From Arcobacter sp. (GTDB taxonomy: Bacteria; Campylobacterota; Campylobacteria; Campylobacterales; Arcobacteraceae), in assembly GCA_002869565.1 (NCBI GenBank), contig PKUJ01000002.1, positions 169,125-233,124 of the forward strand: a stretch of DNA of 64,000 nucleotides. The letters are read 5' to 3'. The notes beneath the pieces are model-generated. The model was given only the letters and a program-made list of their open reading frames with translations. It was not told where the DNA came from and did no database searches. This document shows positions 36,919 to 45,461 of the stretch, in pieces. Each line of letters begins with the position of its first letter. The first letter of the stretch is position 1. A program made the position numbers and the translations under genes.

Positions 36919-37654
36919 GGCATATAAAATATTAGCAAAACAAGAGGGGATTTCAAACTCTAAGGCTAAAGAGTTGATAGACAAAGGGCTTGTTAGAGCA
37001 GAGGGTAAAAAAGTTATGATTGCTCGTGGTGAAATTGATGAAGAGACAGTTTTTTCTGTAAAAGAGATTGCTAGTATTAAAATGATTTTTCAAGATGATG
37101 ATATTGTTGCTGTTGATAAGCCAGCATTTTTAACAAGTGATGAAGTTGCAAGAAAATTTCCTGATTATATGATGTTAAATAGACTTGACAAAGAAACAAG
37201 CGGTGTAATGTTATTTGCAAAAAATGAAGAGTTTCAGAAAAAAGCAATTGCAGAGTTTAAAGCTAATAGAGTTTACAAAGAGTATGTTGCAATTGTTGAT
37301 GGAAAAGTTATTGATGAAATTGAAATTGATAAGCCAATTTTAACTGCAAAAAATAGAGGTGTAGCTAAATCAAAAATTGATATGAAAAAAGGGAAACCTG
37401 CTAAATCAACAGTTTACCCAATGTTTGTAGAAGGAAATAAATCAAAAATTAAAATTGTAATTGATACAGGACGAACACATCAGATTAGAGTGCATCTAAA
37501 TTCTATTGGTCTTCCAATCATTGGAGATGCAATTTATGGTAAACCTGCTGCAAATATAAATAGAGTATTATTACATTCAAAAGTCACTCATATTTTTGAT
37601 TATAAATTTGAAGCAAAAGAGCCAAGAGAATTTAAAGTGTATGAATTTAACTAA
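36905..37654 (+). CDS. RluA family pseudouridine synthase
   Basis: The 249-residue protein has an N-terminal S4-like domain (SNSKAKELIDKGLVRAEGKK), DKPAFLTS, the catalytic motif NRLDKETSG (Asp95), and GRTHQIRVHL. It overlaps waaA and corresponds in position to the RluA-type gene next to waaA in H. pylori. Its RNA target is not predictable. A terminator hairpin follows 21 bases after the stop. Confidence 0.92.
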   Translation: MGYDKAYKILAKQEGISNSKAKELIDKGLVRAEGKKVMIARGEIDEETVFSVKEIASIKMIFQDDDIVAVDKPAFLTSDEVARKFPDYMMLNRLDKETSGVMLFAKNEEFQKKAIAEFKANRVYKEYVAIVDGKVIDEIEIDKPILTAKNRGVAKSKIDMKKGKPAKSTVYPMFVEGNKSKIKIVIDTGRTHQIRVHLNSIGLPIIGDAIYGKPAANINRVLLHSKVTHIFDYKFEAKEPREFKVYEFN

Positions 37655-37675
37655 AATTTAAGAATAAGAATAAAT

Positions 37676-37700
37676 AAAAACTCCTATTTTAGGGGTTTTT
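37676..37700 (+). terminator. Terminator behind the glyQ-to-rluA gene row
   Basis: Arms AAAAACTCC (37676-37684) and GGGGTTTTT (37692-37700) pair with one G-U, the right arm ending in five T. Confidence 0.75.
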
Positions 37701-37801
37701 AAATAAGATAACCTGAAATTTTTCTTAAATATATGCATAATTCAACTTCTTCAAAGAATAAAAACAGTAAAATCGCACAAATTTAAGATTTGGAGATAGT
37801 T

Positions 37802-39157
37802 TTGTTTGATTCAATAACCGGTTCGATAAGAAATGCAGTAAATAAAATTAGACATAAAGATGATGTCGCATCACTTAAAAAAGCGATAGTAGAGTTAAAA
37901 AAATCACTTTTAAAAGCAGATGTTCATCATAAAACTACTAGAGATTTAGTAGCTGCAATTGAACTTGAAACAAAAAACAATGGTATAGGACAAAATTCAT
38001 TTTTAAAAGCTTTACAAAGTGAATTGACTAAAGTATTAACTACAGAAGGAAATCAAGGTTTTGTTTTTTCTTCAACTCCTCCGACAACAATTCTTATGAC
38101 TGGACTTCAAGGTTCAGGTAAAACAACAACAACAGGTAAGTTAGCAAACTATTTAAAAATTAGAAAAAAGAAAGTTTTAGTAGCAGCAGCGGATTTACAA
38201 AGACTTGCAGCAGTTGAGCAGCTAAAACAAATAGCAGCGCAAATTGAAGTAGATATTTATTATGATGATAATGAAACAGATCCTGTAAAAATTGCAAAAG
38301 CTGCACAAGAAAAAGCCAAGAAAGAATTTTATGATGTTCTTTTAATAGATACAGCTGGACGATTAGCTATTGATAATGAGCTTATGGGACAACTTGAAGA
38401 TGTTAAAAAAGCAGTTAATCCAGATGAAATATTTTATGTAGCTGATTCCTTAACTGGTCATGATGCAACAAGAACAGCAACTTCTTTTAAAGAGAAAATT
38501 GGTATTGATGGAGTTATTCTTTCTAAATATGATGGGGATACTAAAGGTGGAGTTGCTATTTCACTTTCACATCAAGTAGGAGTTCCTTTAAGATTTATTG
38601 GTACTGGTGAAAAAATGCCAGATCTTGAAGTATTTATTCCTGATAGAATCGTATCAAGATTGATGGGTGCAGGAGATATGGAAGGTCTTGCTGAAAAGAC
38701 TTCTGCTGTAATTGATGAGAAAAAAGCAAAAGAAGTTACTAAAAAGATTAAAAAAGGTGAATTTAACTTTAATGACTTTTTGGATCAACTGGCAATGATG
38801 AGTAAATTAGGTTCAATGAAGTCTATTATTGGAATGATTCCTGGCTTATCACAAATGGCTGGACCTATAAAAGACATGGATTTTGAAAACTCTGATGAGA
38901 TTAAAAGAATTAAAGCATTAATTGGTTCAATGACTCCAAAAGAGAGAGAAACTCCAAGTATTATGAATCCAAGTAGAAAGAAAAGGATTGCAAAAGGTTG
39001 TGGATTATCAGAAGCACATATCAATAAAATATTAAAGCAGTTTAAAAATGCATCTAAGATGGCTAAAAAATTGTCATCTAAAGGTGGAATGAAAGGACTT
39101 CAAAATATGATGTCTCAAATGCAAGGACCTGGTGGACCTGCTGGATTACCTAGATAA
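37802..39157 (+). CDS. ffh: Signal recognition particle protein Ffh
   Basis: The 451-residue protein has the NG GTPase domain with TGLQGSGKTTTTGKLA, DLQRLAAVEQL, DTAGRLAID, SKYDGDTKGG and GTGEKMPDLE, and a C-terminal methionine-rich M domain with the RNA-binding segment. It targets nascent membrane proteins with 4.5S RNA. TTG at 37802 was chosen because GGAG lies 6 bases upstream. An earlier in-frame TTG at 37790 has no such site. rpsP follows after a strong hairpin. Confidence 0.96.
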   Translation: MFDSITGSIRNAVNKIRHKDDVASLKKAIVELKKSLLKADVHHKTTRDLVAAIELETKNNGIGQNSFLKALQSELTKVLTTEGNQGFVFSSTPPTTILMTGLQGSGKTTTTGKLANYLKIRKKKVLVAAADLQRLAAVEQLKQIAAQIEVDIYYDDNETDPVKIAKAAQEKAKKEFYDVLLIDTAGRLAIDNELMGQLEDVKKAVNPDEIFYVADSLTGHDATRTATSFKEKIGIDGVILSKYDGDTKGGVAISLSHQVGVPLRFIGTGEKMPDLEVFIPDRIVSRLMGAGDMEGLAEKTSAVIDEKKAKEVTKKIKKGEFNFNDFLDQLAMMSKLGSMKSIIGMIPGLSQMAGPIKDMDFENSDEIKRIKALIGSMTPKERETPSIMNPSRKKRIAKGCGLSEAHINKILKQFKNASKMAKKLSSKGGMKGLQNMMSQMQGPGGPAGLPR

Positions 39158-39177
39158 GTAAATAGTAAAACATTTAA

Positions 39178-39234
39178 TAGTGTTGAATTGTAAACTCATT
39201 CTTTTTAAAGTTTGGAGTTTAGAATTCAATACTA
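39178..39234 (+). repeat. 20-bp hairpin between ffh and rpsP
   Basis: Left arm 39178-39197 and right arm 39215-39234 are complementary over 20 positions with one mismatch and one G-U pair, around a 17-base loop. It ends 30 bases before rpsP. Possible roles are an RNA-processing site, attenuator or protein-binding leader for rpsP. No T-tract follows, so a simple terminator is unlikely. Confidence 0.75.
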
Positions 39235-39264
39235 TAAAACAAAAATAAAACAAGGAAAGAAAAT

Positions 39265-39492
39265 ATGACAGTAATTAGATTAACTAGAATGGGAAGAAAT
39301 AAAAAACCATTTTATAGAATCGTTGTGACAGATTCAAGAAAAAGAAGAGATTCAGGTTGGATTGAATCAATTGGATACTTTAACCCAGTATCAGAGCCAA
39401 AAGTATTAAAAATCGATGAAGAGAGATATAACTATTGGTTAAGTGTTGGTGCTAAACCATCTGAAAAAGTTAAAAAATTAGCAGCTAAGTAA
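39265..39492 (+). CDS. rpsP: 30S ribosomal protein S16
   Basis: The 75-residue protein has [30 protein letters not shown] and GYFNP, diagnostic for S16. Length is as usual for Campylobacterota. A strong AAGGAAAG site precedes it. It starts the rpsP-khpA-rimM group, the normal order in this phylum. Confidence 0.97.
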   Translation: MTVIRLTRMGRNKKPFYRIVVTDSRKRRDSGWIESIGYFNPVSEPKVLKIDEERYNYWLSVGAKPSEKVKKLAAK

Positions 39493-39512
39493 GTTTAGTA
39501 TAGAATAATAAC

Positions 39513-39752
39513 ATGATTACAAATTTTATAGAAAGTTATGCAAAACTTATAGTAAGTCAACCAGATGAAGTTAGTATTTCAACAAATAGTATTGATGAAA
39601 CTTTTACTGAGATTACAATAAAAGCAAATAGTGCAGATATTGGTAAATTAATTGGTAAAAATGGAAACATGATAAATGCTTTAAAAACTATGGCTAATGG
39701 TTGCAAAGCAAAAGATGGTGTATCTTACAAAATACAAGTTATTGCAAATTAG
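39513..39752 (+). CDS. khpA: KH-domain RNA-binding protein KhpA
   Basis: The 79-residue protein is a single type II KH domain with the GxxG loop GKNG in IGKLIGKNGNMINALKTM. Such proteins (YlqC/KhpA) bind RNA and lie between rpsP and rimM in many bacteria, as here. Length is normal. Confidence 0.92.
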   Translation: MITNFIESYAKLIVSQPDEVSISTNSIDETFTEITIKANSADIGKLIGKNGNMINALKTMANGCKAKDGVSYKIQVIAN

Positions 39753-39758
39753 CTTTTG

Positions 39759-40289
39759 ATGAATAATAAAATTTATGTTGCAAAGCTAGGAAAAGCAGTT
39801 GGTCTAAAAGGTCACTTAAGACTTATTATAGACTCTGATTTTCCTAGTCAATTTAAAAAAGATGCAGTATTTGTTACTAACAAAAAAATTGAGTTAAAAG
39901 TTCAAGAATACAACACATCTAGAGAACTCATAAAGTTTGAAAATTACGATGATGTAGATACTGCAAAAAAACTCACAAATCAAGAATTATATGCTTCAGA
40001 AGAAGAAACAAAAAAGAACTGTCAATTAGAAGAAGACCAATATTTTTGGTTTGATATAATTGGTTGTGAAATAAAAGAAGATGGAAATCTTTTAGGAAAA
40101 ATAAAAGAAGTTCATAGATATCCACTTGATGATTATTTTGAAATAGAGACTAATGAGAATTTAATAAAAGAAGGTTTAGCAAAAGTTTTTTTAATTCCAT
40201 ATGTAGTTGAAACTTATATAATAAACGTTGACATTGATAATAAAGTAATTGAGACGAAAGATTGCTTTGCTATTTTAGAAAACTCATGA
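39759..40289 (+). CDS. rimM: 16S rRNA processing protein RimM
   Basis: The 176-residue protein has the N-terminal barrel motif AKLGKAVGLKGHLRL and the PRC-barrel motif YFWFDIIGCEI with a VHRYPLDDYFEI segment, and ends in the usual IPYVVE..I.NVD segment. RimM assists 30S head assembly by binding S19. In most relatives trmD and rplS follow. Here a gene on the other strand begins 18 bases later. The ATG at 39759 was chosen, with a TTG one codon earlier as an alternative. Confidence 0.94.
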   Translation: MNNKIYVAKLGKAVGLKGHLRLIIDSDFPSQFKKDAVFVTNKKIELKVQEYNTSRELIKFENYDDVDTAKKLTNQELYASEEETKKNCQLEEDQYFWFDIIGCEIKEDGNLLGKIKEVHRYPLDDYFEIETNENLIKEGLAKVFLIPYVVETYIINVDIDNKVIETKDCFAILENS

Positions 40290-40306
40290 GAGCTTTCTAG
40301 AAAAAT

Positions 40307-41428
40307 TTAATATTTACATCTCTTTTCATACTCTTCATTAGTAAAATCAATTAAATAAGCTTCTTTAAAACCATTATCTAGTAAGTTGTCAAATATCTTT
40401 TTTCTCTCTTTATTTGAGTCATAAGGCCCAAAATAAACCTCTATTCTATTTTTATAATCTCTGCATAAAGAGATGTTTTTATCATATTTTTGAATTTCAT
40501 CTAAAAATGATTTGTATAAACTACCTTTTATCGTTGCTACATTGATAAATGATAAAAATGATTGCGCTATATCTTTTTTATCATCTTGTGGGATTTCTTC
40601 TAACATTTCTTCATTATTTTTTAAAGGAATTTCTTCTTCTATTGTATTATTTTGAGATTTCACTTCATCAAGAAGTTTCATTTTTGCTTGTTCTAATTCT
40701 AATTTTGCTTGTTCTTGTAATTTTAGGAAATTTTCTTGCTGTGCTTTTATTTCTTCTTGATGTTCTTGTAATAATTTCTTTTCATTTTCTATTTTTTTAA
40801 ATTGTGCTTCAAGTTTAGCTTCTTCTTCTCTCTTTTTTTCTAAGATTGCTTTTTCTTCAGCATCTTTTTTCTTTTTTTCTTCAGCTTTTATTCTTTTTTC
40901 TTCAGCTTCAAGTTCTTCTTTATTCATGATTTCATGTTTTGTAAGTAAAGAGAGTTTTTTGTTTAGTCTTGTTTTATCTAAATCTTTTGAATTAAAATTT
41001 ATTTCGGGTTCAATTTTTTTTATTACTGTTTTTTTATCAACTATTTTAACAGGTTCTGGATCAAAAAAACCAGTAAAATAAAGAATTACACCCATTGTTA
41101 AAATTAGAATTAATAGTAGAGCTGCACCTATTAAAATTTTGTAAATCTTGGATTGTTTTTTTTGTATAGGAATTTTTTCATTATTGTTTTCACTTGTCAT
41201 TGTTTCATCAAAATCATCACGATCTTCATTTTCTAATATTTTATTATTTTTTTCATTGTCTACTTTATCAGAATCAGTAATTTCTTCTAATTTAATATCT
41301 AAATCTGATGTTTCTAGATTTTTTTCTTTTTCTAAAGATAGCTTATCTAATGCTTCTTGCGTACTTATGTCTGTGGAAGTCTCTAATCCAACTTCTTTTA
41401 TAATTTCTTCGTCGCTTTTTTCTTCCAT
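40307..41428 (-). CDS. Membrane protein with coiled coil and SPOR-like end
   Basis: The 373-residue protein has an acidic N-terminal cytoplasmic part (about 1-90), one membrane segment (about 95-118, ILIGAALLLILILTMGVIL), a long Lys/Glu-rich coiled coil (about 165-255) and a C-terminal segment of about 75 residues (NRIEVYFGPYDSNKERKKIF) with the look of a SPOR or related periplasmic fold. It is the last gene of a three-gene minus-strand unit led by flgG, 3 bases behind the charged coiled-coil gene. Function is unknown, perhaps in envelope or motor anchoring. Confidence 0.7.
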   Translation of the reverse strand: MEEKSDEEIIKEVGLETSTDISTQEALDKLSLEKEKNLETSDLDIKLEEITDSDKVDNEKNNKILENEDRDDFDETMTSENNNEKIPIQKKQSKIYKILIGAALLLILILTMGVILYFTGFFDPEPVKIVDKKTVIKKIEPEINFNSKDLDKTRLNKKLSLLTKHEIMNKEELEAEEKRIKAEEKKKKDAEEKAILEKKREEEAKLEAQFKKIENEKKLLQEHQEEIKAQQENFLKLQEQAKLELEQAKMKLLDEVKSQNNTIEEEIPLKNNEEMLEEIPQDDKKDIAQSFLSFINVATIKGSLYKSFLDEIQKYDKNISLCRDYKNRIEVYFGPYDSNKERKKIFDNLLDNGFKEAYLIDFTNEEYEKRCKY

Positions 41429-41431
41429 TGT

Positions 41432-41866
41432 TTACTCTTCTTTATGTAGGTTTCTTTTTTCTCTTTGTTTTTGCAATATTTTTTCTTTATTTTTTTCATA
41501 ATATTGTTTTCTATATTTTTTCAGTTCTTCTTTTTTCTTTTCTCTGTATGACTTATCATATTCTAATCTTTTATTACGATTTTCTTGATAGTAGCTCTGT
41601 TTTTTTTCTTTGTATTCATGCATCTTTTGTAAGATTTGTTCTTTTCTATCATCAATATGTTCTTTTTGTTTTTTTGCAATTAGCTTTATATTTTTTGCAA
41701 AATTTTCATTATTTAATTCTTTTGAATAATCGATTTCTTTATAATTTTTATATTTCGCATCGTCATTCTTTTTCTTACTTTTTAAATAATAATCTCGTTT
41801 TTTCTTTTTATGTTTTAAAAAGTTTTCTTCACGGAGTTTCTTTAATTCTTCTAAATTCATTGACAT
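41432..41866 (-). CDS. Small highly charged coiled-coil protein
   Basis: The 144-residue protein is extremely rich in Lys, Glu and Tyr, with heptad-like patterns such as KKEELKKYRKQYYEKNKEKI, and has no hydrophobic segment. The composition suggests a helical coiled coil. It may be an RNA- or protein-binding adaptor. It lies 17 bases behind flgG and 3 bases before the membrane SPOR-like gene. I do not recognise a family. Confidence 0.6.
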   Translation of the reverse strand: MSMNLEELKKLREENFLKHKKKKRDYYLKSKKKNDDAKYKNYKEIDYSKELNNENFAKNIKLIAKKQKEHIDDRKEQILQKMHEYKEKKQSYYQENRNKRLEYDKSYREKKKEELKKYRKQYYEKNKEKILQKQREKRNLHKEE

Positions 41867-41883
41867 TGATTTAGTTTATATTA

Positions 41884-42672
41884 TTAATTTTTTAATCTAT
41901 TTACTATATCTAACATATCATCAGATGTTGAAATAGCTTTAGAATTTGCTTCATAAGCTCTTTGTGCTGTAATTAAATCAACCATTTCATTAACAAGTTT
42001 TACATTTGATAATTCAATCATACCTTGTCTAATTCCTCCAAATTGATCTGTTGTAGGATTTCCTTCAATCGGATCACCAGATGCATCACTTACCATATAA
42101 AGTGATTCTCCTAAAGGAGTCAGTCCTGCGTCATTAATAAAATCTGCAATTGTGATTTGTCCTAAGTCTGTTGTGGTACCTGTAGTTGGGTCAGTCGCAC
42201 TAACTGTTCCATCATTTGCAATAGTTAAATCTATAAGATTTGAAGGAACAGTAATTTGAGGATTTAAAGCATAACCATTGCCATTTACAATATTTCCATC
42301 TGCATCTAGTTTAAAGGCACCATTTCTTGTGTATGCAGTCTCTCCATCTGGCATAGTAATTTGAAAGAAACCATTTCCCTCAATTGCTAAGTCTAATGTA
42401 TTACTAGTAAGTTTTAGGTCACCTTGTAAGAAGTTTTTTTGGACACCAGATACACGTACTCCTAAGCCAACATCCATTCCTGTAGGATTTGTGGTAGTTT
42501 CTGAAGTTTTTCCAGCTGTGTAGTTTAATGTTTCATACATTAAATCTTGAAATTCTGCTCTATCTTGCTTAAATCCCATAGTATTAACATTTGCAATGTT
42601 GTTAGATGTAACATCAATTTGATGTTGCATAGAATTCATCCCGGTTGCAGCTGTGTAAAGACCTCTAATCAT
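41884..42672 (-). CDS. flgG: Flagellar distal rod protein FlgG
   Basis: The 262-residue protein begins MIRGLYTAATGMNSMQHQ and has the rod/hook N-terminal motif DVTSNNIANVNTMGFKQ, NTLDLAIEGNGFFQ, and the C-terminal SNVKLVNEMVDLITAQRAYEANSKAI that forms the coiled rod core. Length matches FlgG of other bacteria. It is divergent from cheY and leads two further minus-strand genes. AAGGA precedes the start. Confidence 0.95.
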   Translation of the reverse strand: MIRGLYTAATGMNSMQHQIDVTSNNIANVNTMGFKQDRAEFQDLMYETLNYTAGKTSETTTNPTGMDVGLGVRVSGVQKNFLQGDLKLTSNTLDLAIEGNGFFQITMPDGETAYTRNGAFKLDADGNIVNGNGYALNPQITVPSNLIDLTIANDGTVSATDPTTGTTTDLGQITIADFINDAGLTPLGESLYMVSDASGDPIEGNPTTDQFGGIRQGMIELSNVKLVNEMVDLITAQRAYEANSKAISTSDDMLDIVNRLKN

Positions 42673-42701
42673 AGTAATCCTTTATTTTATAATTATGATA
42701 G

Positions 42702-42707
42702 ATTATA
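42702..42707 (-). promoter_or_regulatory. Probable -10 box for flgG
   Basis: On the minus strand this reads TATAAT in AAATATAATCT, 30 bases before the flgG start codon. Confidence 0.5.
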
Positions 42708-42734
42708 TTTAAAGAATTTTTAAAGTTAGATAAA

Positions 42735-42744
42735 CTGGTGCCAG
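42735..42744. promoter_or_regulatory. GC-rich short palindrome between flgG and cheY
   Basis: CTGGTGCCAG lies in an otherwise AT-rich divergent gap. On the minus strand it includes TGGCAC, which looks like the -24 half of a sigma-54 promoter, but no GC is found at the -12 spacing. It could be an operator for either gene. Confidence 0.3.
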
Positions 42745-42784
42745 ATTCTTATTTGTATTAAGTATAAATTTAAATCAAATTCTA

Positions 42785-42790
42785 TATAAT
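42785..42790 (+). promoter_or_regulatory. Probable -10 box for cheY
   Basis: TATAAT in TCTATATAATAG lies 39 bases before the cheY ATG, with AAAAGG as ribosome binding site. Confidence 0.5.
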
Positions 42791-42829
42791 AGAAAGATTT
42801 TGAATATAGTTTTTTAAAAAGGTTTAAAT

Positions 42830-43198
42830 ATGAAAATATTAATAGTTGATGATAGTTCAACAATGAGAAGAATTATAGGTAATGTTGTTATGCAACTTGG
42901 CTATAAAAAGGACGATTTTGATGAAGCAGAAGATGGTGTAAAAGCATGGAAATTGTTAGGTGAATCTCAATATGATATTATATTAACTGATTGGAATATG
43001 CCAAATATGAATGGTTTAGATTTAGTTAAGAAAACAAGAGCAGAAGGTAACCATCAAAAAACTCCAATTATCATGATTACTACTGAAGGTGGTAAAGGAG
43101 AAGTAATTACTGCACTTAAAGCAGGAGTTAATAATTACATTGTTAAGCCATTTAATGCACAGGTATTAAAAGAGAAGCTTGATGGGGTTTTAAAGTAA
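42830..43198 (+). CDS. cheY: Chemotaxis response regulator CheY
   Basis: The 122-residue single-domain receiver has the acidic pocket VDDS, phospho-acceptor Asp54 in LTDWNMPNM, Thr in IMITTEG and the invariant Lys in NYIVKPF, close to CheY of Campylobacter and Helicobacter. The phosphorylated form binds the flagellar switch. It is followed by the cheZ-like gene, fitting a signalling pair. Confidence 0.95.
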   Translation: MKILIVDDSSTMRRIIGNVVMQLGYKKDDFDEAEDGVKAWKLLGESQYDIILTDWNMPNMNGLDLVKKTRAEGNHQKTPIIMITTEGGKGEVITALKAGVNNYIVKPFNAQVLKEKLDGVLK

Positions 43199-43238
43199 TA
43201 ATTATTTGTGTAATATATTAAATATAGAGGTGTAAATT

Positions 43239-44303
43239 ATGAGTATGAGTCAAGAAGAGATTGAATCTCTGATGAATGGTTTAGATATTGATGATGGTGA
43301 TGATTCATCAGATGAACCAATTGTTGAAGAAAACTTCCCTGAAGGGAATATGTCAGAAGATGATATAAATGCATTAATAGAACAAACTGAAGAAACTTCT
43401 ACAAATGTTGAGACCGCTAGTAGTGAAGAATCAGTTGATGATTTGTTAAACAGTTTGGAAGAATTAAGTAGCGAAAAATCTTCTGATGATGAGACAAATA
43501 TTGATGATATATTAAAAGAATTAGAACAAAACAATAATGAAGAAGAATTAGAGCATAATAATATTGAAGAAATAGAAGCACCTCAGGATATAGTTGACTC
43601 AAGTTCTAATACTATTGATAATAAAGTGGAAAATATTTCAAATGATAATATAGATGATATTTTGGCTACTATGGATGGGCTAGATGAAGAGCCTGTTGAA
43701 AATATTGTTCCAACTTCTATTGCTAGTAAAAATACAGATATGAGTGATATTGACAGTAAAATCAATAGTGGACTTTTCCCTTTACCTGTTGAAGAAGATA
43801 CTAAAGTTGTTAATCAGTTAAGTGAAGTTGCAAGTGACTCAGAAGAAAAAGCTACAAAAATTTTCGATGTTTTAAGTAATATTCTTGACTATAATAATGA
43901 TATCCAAAATGATGTACAAGCTTTAAATATTTTTAATGAAAAACAAATATCAATGCTTACTTCATTAAGTCAAAAATTTCCCAATATTGATGTCTTTCAA
44001 GAAAATTTAAATCAAGCTCAACAAATGGGTAATCATATTTCGGATGTTAATGAAAAACTCAATGAAGGTAATACTGAAATATTTCAAGCTATGGAATTAA
44101 TGCAATATCATGATATAAATAGACAAAAAATAGAAAGAGTTATGTCTGTAATAAGAAAATTATCAAGTTATTTAAATAATCTTTTTGAAGATGAATCTAA
44201 TCGTCCTGAAGTTGCAGTTGCAAATCACATACATGGAGATAGTACAGAGGATTTAGTTGGCGATGATGATTTAGAAGCTTTAATTGCTGAATTTAATAAA
44301 TAA
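43239..44303 (+). CDS. cheZ: CheZ-type CheY phosphatase with long acidic N-terminus
   Basis: The 354-residue protein has a C-terminal half (about 190-354) like the remote CheZ HP0170: the active-site helix QAMELMQYHDINRQKIERV and a C-terminal CheY-binding helix DDDLEALIAEF. It should dephosphorylate CheY-P. The acidic, flexible N-terminal half holds five spaced copies of a short motif like the FliM CheY-binding peptide: SQEEIESLMNGL (4-15), SEDDINALIE (39-48), SVDDLLNSLEE (65-75), NIDDILKELEQ (87-97) and NIDDILATMDGLD (137-149). It lies directly behind cheY. Confidence 0.85.
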   Translation: MSMSQEEIESLMNGLDIDDGDDSSDEPIVEENFPEGNMSEDDINALIEQTEETSTNVETASSEESVDDLLNSLEELSSEKSSDDETNIDDILKELEQNNNEEELEHNNIEEIEAPQDIVDSSSNTIDNKVENISNDNIDDILATMDGLDEEPVENIVPTSIASKNTDMSDIDSKINSGLFPLPVEEDTKVVNQLSEVASDSEEKATKIFDVLSNILDYNNDIQNDVQALNIFNEKQISMLTSLSQKFPNIDVFQENLNQAQQMGNHISDVNEKLNEGNTEIFQAMELMQYHDINRQKIERVMSVIRKLSSYLNNLFEDESNRPEVAVANHIHGDSTEDLVGDDDLEALIAEFNK

Positions 44304-44318
44304 TAAAAAAGGAAAAAA

Positions 44319-45038
44319 ATGAATCAAGGAACATACCCTTTAGCTGCATCAATGGTTAATCAAATTAATAGACTTGATATGATTTCAAACAATCTAGCTA
44401 ATTCAAATACTCATGGCTTCAAACAAGAAGGTACAACTGAAGGTTCATTTAATTATTATTTACAAAGAGCTCAACAAGAGGGATTTACTCCGACAAAAAT
44501 AAATGAAGTGACTAATACTATTCCTAAGATGGATTCAAAATTTATCAATAGTGAACAAGGCCCAATAATGCCGACAGGAAATACTCTTGATTTTGCATTG
44601 AGTAGTCCTGATACATTTTTTAAAGTTCAAGATAAAAGTGGAGAAATAGTTTACACTAGAGATGGAGCATTTAAAATATTAGATGGTCTTTTAGTAGATT
44701 CAAATGGACAATATGTTTTAACTAACGATAACGAACCAATTGTTGCGGAAGAAGAATTTATTAATCAAATTTCTGTTGTTAAAATAGATTATAAAGATTT
44801 AGAAAAATATAAAGATAACAATTATAAAGTAAAAGATAATGCTACAATTCAAGCTTTTGAAACAAATGATGGACAAATGCTTCAAGGTGCAATTGAAAAG
44901 TCAAATGTTAATTCAGTAGCGGCAATGGTTGGATTAATAGATGCTCATAGAAGATTTGATCAATCTCAAAAAGCAATTAAGACAATTGATGAATTAAATG
45001 GAAGAGTAATAGAAAAAATAGGGAATAATACTAACTAA
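44319..45038 (+). CDS. flgF: Flagellar basal-body rod protein, FlgF-like
   Basis: The 239-residue protein has the rod-protein N-terminus LDMISNNLANSNTHGFKQ, the middle D1 motif NTLDFALSSPDTFFKVQ, TRDGAFKI, and the C-terminal SNVNSVAAMVGLIDAHRRFDQSQKAI. It is shorter and more divergent than FlgG at 41884, fitting the proximal rod protein FlgF. It overlaps flgB by one base. Confidence 0.85.
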   Translation: MNQGTYPLAASMVNQINRLDMISNNLANSNTHGFKQEGTTEGSFNYYLQRAQQEGFTPTKINEVTNTIPKMDSKFINSEQGPIMPTGNTLDFALSSPDTFFKVQDKSGEIVYTRDGAFKILDGLLVDSNGQYVLTNDNEPIVAEEEFINQISVVKIDYKDLEKYKDNNYKVKDNATIQAFETNDGQMLQGAIEKSNVNSVAAMVGLIDAHRRFDQSQKAIKTIDELNGRVIEKIGNNTN

Positions 45039-45445
45039 TGAAAGCAAGTAGCGTAACAGATTTATTATTTGATCAATTAAGTTTTAGAAGTGATAGACAA
45101 AATGTTATTTCAAGTAATATTGCAAATATTAATACACCTGGGTATAAAACTCAAGATTTGGTTTTTGAACATGAATTAAAAAAAGTTGATGATAGTAAAG
45201 ATTTGAAAATGTTTACAACAAATTCAAAACACCTGTCAGGAACAATAGATACTCCAAAAGTAAACCAGCCTAATCTTATTCAAGTTAAAGGTTTAGAAGA
45301 ACAAAATGATGGTAATAATGTTAATTTAGATACACAAATGAGTGAAATGTCAAAGAACAAAGTACTCTTTGATGCATTACAATCATCAATAAAAAAAGAT
45401 TCAAGATGGTTTAGATCTGTTATTGAATCATCACAAAAAAATTAA
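45038..45445 (+). CDS. flgB: Flagellar basal-body rod protein FlgB
   Basis: The 135-residue protein has RQNVISSNIANINTPGYKTQD near its N-terminus and a C-terminal NVNLDTQMSEMSKNKVLFDAL helix, standard for FlgB of the proximal rod. Unlike the usual flgB-flgC-fliE order, flgC and fliE lie 17 kb away at the other end of this cluster. fliF follows after 16 bases. Confidence 0.93.
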   Translation: MKASSVTDLLFDQLSFRSDRQNVISSNIANINTPGYKTQDLVFEHELKKVDDSKDLKMFTTNSKHLSGTIDTPKVNQPNLIQVKGLEEQNDGNNVNLDTQMSEMSKNKVLFDALQSSIKKDSRWFRSVIESSQKN

Positions 45446-45461
45446 TTAGGATATTTACTAT

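Noticed and set aside
42728..42750. Possible sigma-54 promoter for flgG (TGGCAC on the minus strand)
   Set aside because: The -24 half matches but the -12 GC is missing at the required spacing, and a good TATAAT lies nearer the start codon.
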